Shown here: piece after piece, positions 36,263 to 45,582 of the stretch
Numbering within the stretch: position 1 is the stretch's first letter
Layout of the letters: every line of letters begins with the position of its first letter
Position numbers and translations under genes: made by a program
Assembly (NCBI RefSeq): GCF_004209755.1
Contig: NZ_CP035913.1
Coordinates: 2,294,001-2,358,000, forward strand
Reading direction: 5' to 3'
Length of the DNA: 64,000 nucleotides
Origin: Pseudoduganella lutea
Lineage (GTDB): Bacteria; Pseudomonadota; Gammaproteobacteria; Burkholderiales; Burkholderiaceae_D
Notes under the pieces: model-generated
What the model was told of the DNA's origin: nothing
What the model saw: only the letters and a program-made list of their open reading frames with translations
Database searches by the model: none

Positions 36263-38044
36263 TCAGGTGGCGAAGCCGGCGACGATGCGCTCGAAGCTGG
36301 CGTACTGGCCAGTGGGCTGCGTGCGGCGTGCCGGGGTTTCGGCGCGCGTGAACGGCTGCGCCGCGGCGGGCCCGCGCAGCACCGGCTGGCAGGCATGGAA
36401 ACGCATCGGCGCGGCTGGATCGGGCAGGTACACACGGTCGCCCATGTGCTCACCGTGTTCGTCATAGGCCAGGCGAACGACCCAGCGGCCGCGCTGGCGG
36501 GCGCGCTCGAACCAGCGCTCGTCCACCGCCTTGGCGCAGGTGTACAGTTGGCCGTCCAGGCTGATGCCTTCCTCGGTCACCAGCGCGTCGTGCAACGGCA
36601 GCAGCGCGCAGCGCACCACCTCCTCGGCATACTGCTTGAGCGCCGCGCCCCGTTCGCGCGCGCCCCAGTCCCACAACTGCAGCGGCGCCGGACCATCGCC
36701 CGTGCCCTGCAGGTTGTGTTCAAGGATCGCGTCGATGACGAGACGGCGGAACTGGTGGATGTCGAGCGCACCGTCCAGTGGGGCCAGCTCCGCGGACATG
36801 GCCGGGGCATCGGCGCGCAGCAGGCCGAAGCGGCGTTCCAGCGCGGCCCGTGCCGGTACCTCGGCCGGGATGCCGGTCAGGCAGCGCACGCCGAAATTGT
36901 CCTGCAGCGCGCGACCGCCGTCACCGCCGGCCAGCGCACCGGGCACCAGCAGGCGTTCGGGCAGGTGGCGGCAGGGCCAGTCCTGCGCAGCGATCGGGCG
37001 ACCATGACGCAAGGCCTGGCGCGGCTTGTCCGCGGCGCAGTTGGCAAGCGCCATCAGCGCATGCCGCCATGCCGGCGCTTCGAGGCTGACGTGAAAGCCC
37101 GTGACCATGCCGCTGAACATGTCGCTGACGAGATAGATGACGGGCCGGCCGGCCAGCCGGCGCCGTTCGCCGCCGGCCAGCAACTGCACGTCGGCCCGCA
37201 CGGCGGCCACCTGGAACGCGGCACCCGGGCGGCCCTCGGCTTCCACCAGTGCGTGCGGCGGCAGCGGCAGCGGGCGTGGCGCGGGGCGCAGGATGCGGCC
37301 CTGGTCGAGCCAGTAGCTGAATTGCCCGAAGCTGGGGACCGCGTCGCTGGCGCTGGCCCGCACCACGTGCAGCGTTTCCGGCATCACGCGGCGTTCGCAG
37401 AAAAACTCGCGCAGCATCGCCTCGTAGGCGCCGCGCCGTGAGAAGCGCGTGCCGGTATAGGTGGCGGCCGCCACGCGGAATACGCGGCGCATCGGTTCAT
37501 CGACATTGATGCCCGGCGGCGCGCCGTCGCGACGGGGCCGGCCGCGCTTGATGCCGGCGGTGGACGAGCGTGTCTTGCCGCGCGCGCCGCTGTTCGAGTA
37601 ATCCGGCAGCAGCGCATTGGGCGTCTGCCCGCGCTGCCAGTAGCGGCGCAGGTAGCGGTAGATGGTGGGATGAGACACGCCGTGGCGCGCCGTGTATTCG
37701 GCGATCATCTGGCCGCGCCGGCGCGGTTCGTAGATGCCGGGTTCGTCGCCGGTCAGCGCCGCCACGATGGCCCAGGCCCGCTCGCGCAGGGCGAGGTGGC
37801 CCGGCTTGATGGTTTCCTGGTCGGCCACCACGAGCCACGGGTCGTCGGCCAGGCGGCACGCGCGGCCCGCGGCCAGGTCCGATTCCAGTTCCGCCATCCG
37901 TGCCTGCTCCACGTCGCAGCCCTTGCCATCCATGTCGAACAGCCAGGCCAGCGTGCGTGCGGGATCGATCCACAGCACGCGCAACGTGCGCCGGCGCGGT
38001 GCGGCGTATTGGAGTAAATCGTTTCGCAGTAAGGTATGCAACAT
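36263..38044 (-). CDS. TnsB-like (Mu-type) transposase protein lacking catalytic residues
   Basis: A 593-residue protein with the full TnsB layout. An N-terminal helix-turn-helix region has HGVSHPTIYRYLRRYWQRGQ, then NALLPDYSNSGARGKTR and GRPRR. An RNase-H-like core has GRPVIYLVSDMFSGMVTGFH. A Mu-C beta-barrel follows (VTEEGISLDGQLYTC). The first catalytic Asp (family IDAT) is replaced (FQVAAVRADVQLL). The second (family ADRGE-like) is replaced by LVPGALAGGDGG. The Glu in AALERRFGL remains. No tnsA, tnsC or terminal repeats adjoin. The frame is intact with host-like composition, so this may be a domesticated DNA-binding protein rather than a decaying transposon. Confidence 0.75.
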   Translation of the reverse strand: MLHTLLRNDLLQYAAPRRRTLRVLWIDPARTLAWLFDMDGKGCDVEQARMAELESDLAAGRACRLADDPWLVVADQETIKPGHLALRERAWAIVAALTGDEPGIYEPRRRGQMIAEYTARHGVSHPTIYRYLRRYWQRGQTPNALLPDYSNSGARGKTRSSTAGIKRGRPRRDGAPPGINVDEPMRRVFRVAAATYTGTRFSRRGAYEAMLREFFCERRVMPETLHVVRASASDAVPSFGQFSYWLDQGRILRPAPRPLPLPPHALVEAEGRPGAAFQVAAVRADVQLLAGGERRRLAGRPVIYLVSDMFSGMVTGFHVSLEAPAWRHALMALANCAADKPRQALRHGRPIAAQDWPCRHLPERLLVPGALAGGDGGRALQDNFGVRCLTGIPAEVPARAALERRFGLLRADAPAMSAELAPLDGALDIHQFRRLVIDAILEHNLQGTGDGPAPLQLWDWGARERGAALKQYAEEVVRCALLPLHDALVTEEGISLDGQLYTCAKAVDERWFERARQRGRWVVRLAYDEHGEHMGDRVYLPDPAAPMRFHACQPVLRGPAAAQPFTRAETPARRTQPTGQYASFERIVAGFAT

Positions 38045-38121
38045 CCGCCCTCCCTGGTCAAGAGAAGTAAATACGGATGTCTATGCAATTACCGGGCCAG
38101 CCTGATGACTGGCGATTGGAA

Positions 38122-38211
38122 GCATTTCAGCCCTGAAATGCACGCCATGCGGTGCAGCAGCGCACCGCATGGCCTTCTTGTGGTGCATGCACGGCACCGC
38201 GGCCGTGCATG
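38122..38211. repeat. Three consecutive perfect hairpins
   Basis: Stem 1: GCATTTCAG/CTGAAATGC (38122-38141, 2-base loop). Stem 2: GCCATGCGGTGC/GCACCGCATGGC (38144-38173, 6-base loop). Stem 3: CATGCACGG/CCGTGCATG (38186-38211). They fill the gap between the deaD stop and the TnsB-like start. They could terminate deaD on the minus strand, act as RNA structure, or be binding sites for the adjacent TnsB-like protein. Confidence 0.75.
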
Positions 38212-38232
38212 GCCTCCCCGCCGGCTGGCAGG

Positions 38233-40482
38233 TCAGCGCTTGGCTTTGGGCTTGGCGGCCTTGGCGGCGGGCTTCTTCGGTGGCGTGTGCTTGGTCGACA
38301 GCGGCGGCATCGCATCGGCCTTGCTGATCTTCAGCTGCTGGCCGCCGACCCACACCTTGCCCAGGTGCTTGAAGATCTCGTCCGGCATACCGTCCGGCAT
38401 TTCCAGCACCGTGTGGTCTTCGAAGATCTCGATGCGGCCGATGTAGCGCGCTTCCAGCCCGCTTTCATTGGCGATCGCGCCAACGATGTTCGATGGCGTG
38501 GCCTCGTGCTGGCTGCCCACTTCGATCCGGTACGCACGCATGGCCAGGCCATCCTGCGCCCGCTCGCGCTTCTTCTTCTTCGGGGTTTCGTCCTCGCTGA
38601 CGGCATCGGCCACCACGGCATCCAGGCCTTTCGGTGCCACGGGCCGTTCCTCGCGCGGGGCTTTCGGCGCCACCGGCCGTTCCTCGCGCTCCACTTTGGC
38701 TTTTGGCGCGGGTTTCGCTGCCGGGGCGGCAGCCTGGGCAGCCGGTTCGCCGTCGCGGCGGATGCGCATCGGCCGGCCTGCCACGCGCACCTGGGTCAGC
38801 GTGTCCAGCACGTCCGGCGCCAGGTCGGCGGGCATGTCGAGCACCGTGTAGTCCTCGAAAATCTCGATGCGGCCGATGAATTTCGAGTCGACGCCGCCTT
38901 CGTTGGCAATCGCGCCAACGATATTGCCCGGCTTGACGCCATCCTCGTAGCCCACTTCGATGCGGTACGTGGCCATGCCCGGCTCGGGTTCGCGGGCAAT
39001 GCGCTCCTTTTTCGGGTAAGCCGGGCGTTCGCCGCGTTCCGGGCGTTCGAACCGTTCGCCGCGATCGCCGCGATCGCCGCGATCGCCACGATCGGCGCGT
39101 GGTGCGCGTTCCTCGCGCTGTGGGGCGGCTGGCCGGCCATCTTCGTGCCAGCCCTTTTCGGCCTTCTTGTCCAGCAGCAGCGGCGAATTCCCGCGTGCCA
39201 TCATGGCCAGCGCGGCGGCGATCTCGTTGGCCGGCACATCGTGCTCGCGTTCGTAATCGGCGATCAGCGACTGGAATTGTTCCAGGCCGCCTTCGGCCAG
39301 GGTGGCCGTGATCTGGTCCTTGAACCGCGAGATGCGCACGTCGTTGACCGCCTGCAGCGTGGGCAGGTCCATCTGCTTGATCGGCTGGCGCGTGGCACGT
39401 TCGATGGTCTTGAGCAGGTTGCGCTCGCGCGGCGTGATGAACAGGATCGCCTCGCCGCTGCGCCCGGCCCGGCCGGTGCGGCCGATACGGTGCGTGTAGC
39501 TTTCGGCATCGTACGGCACGTCATAGTTGACGACGTGGCTGATGCGTTCCACGTCCAGGCCGCGCGCGGCCACGTCGGTGGCCACCAGGATGTCGATCTT
39601 GCCTTCCTTGAGCATGCCGATGGTGCGCTCGCGCGCGGCCTGCTGCATGTCGCCGTTGATCGCGGCGGCCGAGAAGCCGCGGGCGCACAGGCGCTCGGCC
39701 AGTTCCTCGGTGCCCAGCTTCGTGCGGTTGAAGATGATCATGCCGTCGAACGGCTCGGCCTCGAGGATGCGGGTCAGCGCATCGAGCTTGTGCATGCCGG
39801 AAACGAGCCAGTAGCGCTGGGTGATGTTTTCGGACGTTGTGGTCTTCGCGGCCACGGTGATTTCGGCCGGGTCGCGCAGGTAGGTGTTGGCGATGCGGCG
39901 GATCGCGGACGGCATCGTGGCCGAGAACAGCGCGGTCTGGCGCGATGCGGGCGTTTCCTTCAGGATGCGCTCGACATCGTCGATGAAGCCCATGCGCAGC
40001 ATCTCGTCGGCCTCGTCCAGCACCAGCGTCTTCAGCTTCGACAGGTCGAGCGAGCCCTTGTCCAGGTGATCGATCACGCGGCCTGGCGTGCCGACGACGA
40101 CGTGCACGCCGCGGCGCAGCGCGGACAGCTGCGGGCCGTAGCTTTGCCCGCCGTAGATCGGCAGCACGTGGAAGTTGGGGATGTTGGCGGCATAGCGCTG
40201 GAATGCTTCGGCCACCTGGATCGCCAGTTCGCGCGTGGGCGCCAGCACCAGCGCCTGGGGCGTGGTCTGGCGGATATCGAGGCGCGACAGGATCGGCAGC
40301 GCGAACGCGGCCGTCTTGCCGGTGCCGGTTTGCGCGGTGCCGAGCACGTCGCGGTTGGCCATCAGGTGGGGGATCGTCTGCGCCTGGATCGGCGAAGGCG
40401 CTTCGTAACCCACGTCGCTCAAGACTTTGAGCAGGGGGGCAGACAGGTTCAGGTCGGAAAATAGCAGGGGTGTAGCGGTCAT
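38233..40482 (-). CDS. deaD: DEAD-box RNA helicase with two C-terminal DbpA-type RNA-binding domains
   Basis: A 749-residue helicase. The core (residues 1-380) has the Q motif, AQTGTGKT, PTRELA, TPGR, DEAD (VLDEADEMLRMGF), SAT, ARGLD and HRIGRTGRAGR. An Arg-Gly-Asp-rich linker (DRGDRGDRGDRGERF) and two DbpA RNA-binding domains follow at about 503-576 and 647-718. Both contain the near-identical core NIVGAIANE and GRIEIFED. The end is a Lys/Ala/Pro-rich tail. DeaD/CsdA helicases act in ribosome assembly and cold-shock mRNA unwinding; usually one such domain is present. Confidence 0.9.
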   Translation of the reverse strand: MTATPLLFSDLNLSAPLLKVLSDVGYEAPSPIQAQTIPHLMANRDVLGTAQTGTGKTAAFALPILSRLDIRQTTPQALVLAPTRELAIQVAEAFQRYAANIPNFHVLPIYGGQSYGPQLSALRRGVHVVVGTPGRVIDHLDKGSLDLSKLKTLVLDEADEMLRMGFIDDVERILKETPASRQTALFSATMPSAIRRIANTYLRDPAEITVAAKTTTSENITQRYWLVSGMHKLDALTRILEAEPFDGMIIFNRTKLGTEELAERLCARGFSAAAINGDMQQAARERTIGMLKEGKIDILVATDVAARGLDVERISHVVNYDVPYDAESYTHRIGRTGRAGRSGEAILFITPRERNLLKTIERATRQPIKQMDLPTLQAVNDVRISRFKDQITATLAEGGLEQFQSLIADYEREHDVPANEIAAALAMMARGNSPLLLDKKAEKGWHEDGRPAAPQREERAPRADRGDRGDRGDRGERFERPERGERPAYPKKERIAREPEPGMATYRIEVGYEDGVKPGNIVGAIANEGGVDSKFIGRIEIFEDYTVLDMPADLAPDVLDTLTQVRVAGRPMRIRRDGEPAAQAAAPAAKPAPKAKVEREERPVAPKAPREERPVAPKGLDAVVADAVSEDETPKKKKRERAQDGLAMRAYRIEVGSQHEATPSNIVGAIANESGLEARYIGRIEIFEDHTVLEMPDGMPDEIFKHLGKVWVGGQQLKISKADAMPPLSTKHTPPKKPAAKAAKPKAKR
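39059..39093. repeat. 9-bp tandem repeat inside deaD
   Basis: A GATCGCCGC-type 9-base unit is repeated about four times and encodes the Asp-Arg-Gly repeat of the helicase linker. Copy number could vary without frameshift. Confidence 0.7.
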
Positions 40483-40671
40483 TGCGGCACTCGCGATAAG
40501 TTATTGTTCGAATCGCCCAATGCGACAGGAAAGGGCGTAGTTTACCCTGTCCGCGCGACAGGCGCCTCACGACAGGCTGCGGACCGGCGTCAGCTCAGCC
40601 GTTTTTCCGCTATATTGACCGGTTGCCGGCCCCTGCCAGCAGCAGCGGCCCGGCTCCGTCCAATCTTTATT

Positions 40672-40700
40672 TTGCAGCTTATTTGCAGCTTATTTGCAGG
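40672..40700. repeat. 11-bp tandem repeat before an alpha/beta hydrolase gene
   Basis: TTGCAGCTTAT occurs at 40672-40682 and 40683-40693, then TTGCAGG at 40694-40700. The last partial unit contributes the GCAGGA ribosome-site region of the next gene. Confidence 0.8.
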
Positions 40701-40708
40701 AATTACGC

Positions 40709-41722
40709 ATGTCCAAAACGTCGACTTCGATTCTCCTGGCGCTGGCGCTCGGCGCCAGCATCGCATCCGGTACCGCCGGGGCCGCGGGGGCCGCCTATGG
40801 CCCCGAACTGCAGGGCTTCCGCTACCCGTATCCGGTGCAGCATTTCCGCTTCAATTCGCAGGGCCAGACGATGCAGATGGCCTACATGGACGTCAAGCCC
40901 GCGGGCAAGGCGAACGGCCGCACGGCGGTGCTCATGCACGGCAAGAATTTCTGCGGCGCCACGTGGGAAAGCACGATCGCCGCGCTATCGCAGGCCGGCT
41001 ACCGCGTGGTGGTACCGGACCAGGTGGGCTTCTGCGCCTCCACCAAGCCGCCCCACTACCAGTACAGCTTCCAGCAGCTGGCCGCCAACACGATGGAACT
41101 GCTGAAGAAGGTCAACATCGACAAGGTGGTGCTGGTGGGCCACTCGACCGGCGGCATGCTGGCCACCCGCTTCGCGCTGATGTACCCGCAGAACGTGTCG
41201 CACCTGGTGATGGTCAATCCGATCGGGCTGGAAGACTGGAAGCAGCTCGGCGTGCCCTACCGCACCGTCGACCAGTGGTTCGAGCGTGAACTGAAGCTGA
41301 CGGCCGACGGCGTGCGCACGTATGAAAAGAACACCTACTACATGGGCCGCTGGAAGCCCGAGTATGAAAAATGGGTGGACATGCTGGCCGGCCTGAATGC
41401 CGGTTCCGGCCAGCGCCTGGTCGCGTGGAATTCGGCGCTGATCTACGACATGATCTACACGCAGCCGGTGGTCCACGAGTTCCCGCAGCTGAAGGTTCCC
41501 ACGATCCTGATGAACGGCGACGGCGACACCACCGCCATCGGCAGCGACATCGCGCCACCGGAAGTGAAATCAAAGATCGGCAACTACAAGGTGCTGGGCA
41601 AGGAAACCGTCAAGCGCATCCCGGGGGCGAAACTGATCGAGTTCCCCGGCATGGGGCATGCGCCGCAGATCGAGGACCCGGCCGGGTTCCACAAGGCGTT
41701 GCTGGGGGCGCTTTCCCAATAA
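40709..41722 (+). CDS. Exported alpha/beta hydrolase
   Basis: A 337-residue protein. The ATG at 40709 gives a signal peptide (MSKTSTSILLALALGASIAS, cleavage near AGA-A). TAVLMHGKNFCGATWESTIA is the oxyanion region and VLVGHSTGGMLATRFA the nucleophile elbow. ILMNGDGDTTAIGSD and PGMGHAPQIEDP provide the Asp and His of the triad. It resembles periplasmic esterases or haloalkane-dehalogenase-like hydrolases; the substrate is unknown. It is monocistronic, followed by a palindromic repeat element. Confidence 0.82.
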   Translation: MSKTSTSILLALALGASIASGTAGAAGAAYGPELQGFRYPYPVQHFRFNSQGQTMQMAYMDVKPAGKANGRTAVLMHGKNFCGATWESTIAALSQAGYRVVVPDQVGFCASTKPPHYQYSFQQLAANTMELLKKVNIDKVVLVGHSTGGMLATRFALMYPQNVSHLVMVNPIGLEDWKQLGVPYRTVDQWFERELKLTADGVRTYEKNTYYMGRWKPEYEKWVDMLAGLNAGSGQRLVAWNSALIYDMIYTQPVVHEFPQLKVPTILMNGDGDTTAIGSDIAPPEVKSKIGNYKVLGKETVKRIPGAKLIEFPGMGHAPQIEDPAGFHKALLGALSQ

Positions 41723-41726
41723 ATAA

Positions 41727-41806
41727 ACCGGGGGACGTACCGGAACGCCGGACCGCCTAGCTTCCAGGAAATAATTGCTTGGAAACCAGGGTACGTCCCC
41801 AGTTTT
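41727..41806. repeat. Palindromic intergenic repeat element (GGGGACGTACC arms)
   Basis: Outer arms GGGGACGTACC (41732-41742) and GGTACGTCCCC (41790-41800) are exact inverted copies about 47 bases apart. Inner arms TTCCA/TGGAA flank an AT-rich centre. It lies between convergent genes. This is the layout of dispersed REP-like elements. Confidence 0.7.
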
Positions 41807-41807
41807 G

Positions 41808-44684
41808 TCATGTGGTAACGCCCAGCGGGGCGCCGCTGCCGGCGGCAAGCTGGGCTTCGTTTTCGTCCAGCACGGTGCTGATGGCAGTGGCCGGCACGGG
41901 GCGGCTGAAGTAGTAGCCCTGCATCTGCGAGCAGCCATGCTCGCGCAGGAACGACAGCTGGTCGAGCGTTTCCACGCCTTCGGAAATCACCTGCAGGTTC
42001 AGGTTCGCGGCCAGCGCGATGATCGTGGTCACGATCGCGGCATCGTCCGGGTCGATCGTGAGGTCGCGCACGAAGGCCTGGTCGATCTTCAGCACGTCCA
42101 CCGCGAAGCGTTTCAGGTGCGCCAGGCTTGAATAGCCGGTGCCGAAATCGTCGATCGCCAGCTTGACGCCCAGGCCCTTCAGCGCGCGCATCACCTCGAT
42201 CGCATGCTCGACATCGTTCATCACGGCGCTTTCCGTCAGCTCCAGTTCAAGCGATATCGGATCCAGCCCCGTTTGCTCCAGCACGCGCGCCACGCTCTGC
42301 ACGAAATCCTGCTCGGCCATCTGCCGGGCCGACACGTTGACGGCCACGCGCAGGTATTCCCGGCCTTCGCTCTGCCACTCCACGAGCTGGCGGCAGGCGC
42401 TCTCCAGCACCCATGCCCCGAGCGGCAGGATCATGCCCGTTTCCTCGGCCAGCGGAATGAAGCGGGCCGGGGCCACCATGCCCAGTTCCGGGTGCTGCCA
42501 GCGCACCAGCGCCTCCATCGCCACGATACGGCCGGTGGCAATGTCCACCTGCGGCTGGTAGTACAGCACGAATTCGCCGCGTTCCAGCGCGCGGCGCATC
42601 GCCGTTTCCATCTGCACCCGTTCGCCCAGCCGTTCGCGCATGGCCGTGGTGTAGAACTGGTAGTTGTTGCCGCCCATTTCCTTGGCGCGGAACATGGCGA
42701 TGTCGGCACGTTCGATCAGCACGGCCGCATCGGTGCCGTCCTCCGGGCAGACGGCCACGCCGGCGCTGCCGGAAATGAACTGCTCCTTGTCGTCGAGCAC
42801 GAGCGGTGCGGCCAGCGCGGCCAGCAGCCGCTGCACCTGCTCCGGTCGCGGGCGCCGCTCGCCCCGCTCCGGCAGCAGGGTCAGCGCGAACTCGTCGCCG
42901 CCCAGCCGGGCCAGCGTGTCGCCGGGCCGCAGCGCCGCCTGCAGCCGGTTCGCCACCACCTGCAGCAGGCGGTCGCCGCCCCGGTGGCCCACGCGGCTGT
43001 TGGTGAACTTGAAGCGGTCGAGGTCCAGCGACACGACCCACAGCGCGTGGCCCTCGTGCATTGCCTGTCCGATCGCCTCGTGCAGGCGCTCGACCAGCAA
43101 CTGGCGGTTCGGCAGGCCGGTCAGCGCATCATGCGTGGACTGGTGCTGCAGCTCCGTCTCATAGGCCTTCATGGCCGTGATGTCGTAGTGGATCGACACG
43201 AAGTGCGTGACCACGCCGTGCTCGTCGCGCACCGGCGACACATAGGTTTCAACCCAAAACAGCGTGCCATCCTTGCGGTAATTGCGCAGCACCGCGTGGC
43301 CGTCGCGCTGTTCGCGCAGGGCGGCGCTGATCGACAGCACGCCGGGCTGGCCCATGTCGTCGCGGCACAGCAGGCGCGGAGGCTGGCCCAGCACTTCTTC
43401 GCGTGTGTAGCCGGTCTGGTGCTCGAATGCGGGGTTGACATACACGATCGGATGGCTGGCACTGGCCTCCACGATCATGATCATGTTGGTGGAGGATTCG
43501 ATCGCCCGGTCGCGCAGCAGCAGCGAGCGGTTCGCCTCGGCCAGCTGGCTGGTGCGTTCCTGCACCTGGACCCGGATCGTGCGGTTGCGCGTGGCCAGCG
43601 TGTGCACCCAGGCGGTGCCCAGCAGCGTCATCACCACGCCCAGCGCCAGCGCGGACAGCGATGCCAGGTGGTCGGTCACCCCCACCGTGCCATCCATGTC
43701 GGCTACCACCAGCCAGGTGCGGCCAGCCACGTCGATCGGGACTTTCAGCGGTGCCGGCGCGCGCGGATACAGCCAGGAAAGCGGTGGGGGCACGACGGGC
43801 TGGTCGAGTTCCGGTGGTGCCATCTGGTGCACGAGGTTTTCCGGCGCCTCGTGGGCATCCGCGTACACATGCAGCCCCACCCGCTGCAGGCGCTGGTCGC
43901 GTGCGCGCAGCGCGTTGGTTAGTCCGGAGGGCTGCAATACGTGTGCCACCATCGCGCCGGGGTTGATGGCGACCGACGTTTCGCCCACCAGTGCCGCGCG
44001 CCGGGCGGCCACGCTGCCCAGCGGCACATCGAAGCGGTACACGGGCATCGACACCACCATGCCGGACATCGACTTGGGCAACTGCGCCAGCGGGGTCAGG
44101 CGGCCGGCCACGGGTTCACCGGTATCGTAGGCGCGCCAGCGGCTGGGTTCATCGCCGGAATACATCGTGTCCAGGCCCAGCGCGGGCGCGTTGGCACCAA
44201 ACGGCTCGACATACTCGATCACGCGGTACCGTGGGCGCTGCGCGGCCGGGGCCGTGCGATCGCCGCGTAGTTCCGTTACTTGCGCGCCCGGCAGGACTTG
44301 CCGCAATTGCGCTTCGAACGCGGGGCGCTCGGCATCGTCGATGAAACGCAGGAAGCTGATGCCCACCACAAACGGAAAGCGCTTGCCCAGGGGTTCGACG
44401 AAGCGCCTGAATTCATCGCGGGAAACGACTGGCTGGCTGGCGAACAGCTGGTTCACGCTGCGCAGGCTGTCGATGACGTTGGTGATGCCTTCGGAGAGCG
44501 CGAACACCCTCACGTGCGCGCGTTGCGTAAACGTGAGCACGAGGCGGTCCTGCTCGAGCCGGCTGATACCGGTGAAAAGCAGGCCCGTCAGGCCGAGTCC
44601 ACACAGCAACGCCAGCAGTGCTGGTGCATGTCGCCGTGCAATCCTGACCCGCGAAAGAACAGTCCTGTCACTAATTCGGGCCAC
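41808..44684 (-). CDS. CHASE-PAS-GGDEF-EAL c-di-GMP signalling protein
   Basis: A 958-residue membrane protein. TM1 is near residues 20-38 (LLALLCGLGLTGLLFTGI). A periplasmic CHASE sensor domain spans about 60-290, and TM2 lies near 340-360. A PAS domain (IVYVNPAFEHQTGYTREEVL) spans about 390-500. The GGDEF motif RLGGDEFALTLL is near 596, and the EAL domain (MEALVRWQHPELG, near 724) has DDFGTGYSSLAHLKRF. Both catalytic motifs are intact, so it could make or break c-di-GMP. The gene is monocistronic and divergent from the dienelactone hydrolase. Confidence 0.92.
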   Translation of the reverse strand: MARISDRTVLSRVRIARRHAPALLALLCGLGLTGLLFTGISRLEQDRLVLTFTQRAHVRVFALSEGITNVIDSLRSVNQLFASQPVVSRDEFRRFVEPLGKRFPFVVGISFLRFIDDAERPAFEAQLRQVLPGAQVTELRGDRTAPAAQRPRYRVIEYVEPFGANAPALGLDTMYSGDEPSRWRAYDTGEPVAGRLTPLAQLPKSMSGMVVSMPVYRFDVPLGSVAARRAALVGETSVAINPGAMVAHVLQPSGLTNALRARDQRLQRVGLHVYADAHEAPENLVHQMAPPELDQPVVPPPLSWLYPRAPAPLKVPIDVAGRTWLVVADMDGTVGVTDHLASLSALALGVVMTLLGTAWVHTLATRNRTIRVQVQERTSQLAEANRSLLLRDRAIESSTNMIMIVEASASHPIVYVNPAFEHQTGYTREEVLGQPPRLLCRDDMGQPGVLSISAALREQRDGHAVLRNYRKDGTLFWVETYVSPVRDEHGVVTHFVSIHYDITAMKAYETELQHQSTHDALTGLPNRQLLVERLHEAIGQAMHEGHALWVVSLDLDRFKFTNSRVGHRGGDRLLQVVANRLQAALRPGDTLARLGGDEFALTLLPERGERRPRPEQVQRLLAALAAPLVLDDKEQFISGSAGVAVCPEDGTDAAVLIERADIAMFRAKEMGGNNYQFYTTAMRERLGERVQMETAMRRALERGEFVLYYQPQVDIATGRIVAMEALVRWQHPELGMVAPARFIPLAEETGMILPLGAWVLESACRQLVEWQSEGREYLRVAVNVSARQMAEQDFVQSVARVLEQTGLDPISLELELTESAVMNDVEHAIEVMRALKGLGVKLAIDDFGTGYSSLAHLKRFAVDVLKIDQAFVRDLTIDPDDAAIVTTIIALAANLNLQVISEGVETLDQLSFLREHGCSQMQGYYFSRPVPATAISTVLDENEAQLAAGSGAPLGVTT

Positions 44685-44822
44685 CTCAGGAAACAGGTTG
44701 GACGGGCTACAAGAGTAGCACGGTTACAGTCACCCCTACGCCCGGCTGTAGCGCGCCATGCAAGTATTGCCCGACTTATACTCATTGGCTGGACAGCATG
44801 CAACCCATCACAGGAGAAAAGA

Positions 44823-45518
44823 TTGGACAGCGATACGAGATGGATCGACATTCAGGGCGATGACGGCACCTTCCAGGCTTACCAGGCGTTGCCGCGCGGC
44901 GGCACCGGCCCCGGCATCGTGCTGATCCAGGAAATCTTCGGCGTCAACGCGCACATCCGCAGCGTGGCCGAGCAATACGCGGCTGACGGCTACGTGGTGC
45001 TGGCGCCGGACCTGTTCTGGCGCCAGGGCGCGCACATCGAGCTGACCTATGACGAAACGGACTGGAAAAAAGCCGTGGCGCTGAAGGGCGCGACCGACAC
45101 GCAAAAGGCGGTGGCGGATGTGGCCGCGACGATCCATGCCCTGCGCGCCATGGCTGGCGTGCAGAGAGTGGCATCGATCGGCTACTGCTTCGGGGGCTTG
45201 CTGTCCTACCTGAGCGCGGCGGCCGGCAATGTCGACGCGGCCGTGGCTTATTACGGCGGCGGCATCCAGAACGCGCTGGACAAGGCCGACCATGTCACGG
45301 TACCGCTGCTGATGCACTTCGGCGGCAAGGACAGCCATATCCCCGCCGATGCCGTGAAAAGCATCGCGGAACGCTTCGGCGACCGCGACAACGTGGAAAT
45401 CCATGTCTATCCCGAAGCCGAACACGGCTTCAACTGCTCGCACCGGGGCAGCTATCACCAGCGCTCGGCCGTGGAAGCGCACGGGAACACGCTGCTGTTC
45501 CTTTCCGAGAACCTGTGA
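44823..45518 (+). CDS. Dienelactone hydrolase family protein
   Basis: A 231-residue hydrolase. The TTG at 44823 is chosen as start because AGGAG lies just upstream and homology begins at DSDTRWIDIQGDDGTFQAYQ. The nucleophile Cys is in IGYCFGGLLSYL, Asp in FGGKDSHIP and His in EAEHGFNCSH. Dienelactone hydrolases open lactones in chlorocatechol breakdown, but many relatives act on other esters. No aromatic-degradation genes adjoin. Confidence 0.88.
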   Translation: MDSDTRWIDIQGDDGTFQAYQALPRGGTGPGIVLIQEIFGVNAHIRSVAEQYAADGYVVLAPDLFWRQGAHIELTYDETDWKKAVALKGATDTQKAVADVAATIHALRAMAGVQRVASIGYCFGGLLSYLSAAAGNVDAAVAYYGGGIQNALDKADHVTVPLLMHFGGKDSHIPADAVKSIAERFGDRDNVEIHVYPEAEHGFNCSHRGSYHQRSAVEAHGNTLLFLSENL

Positions 45519-45582
45519 GCGCCCCATTGGGCGCGCTACAATAAATCTTTACCTCCGGGCGCCCGCGCGGGCGCCATTCACC

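Noticed and set aside
36209..38232. Transposon ends or target-site duplication around the TnsB-like gene
   Set aside because: The hairpins and terminator nearby are not matching inverted terminal repeats of each other, and no flanking duplication was found.
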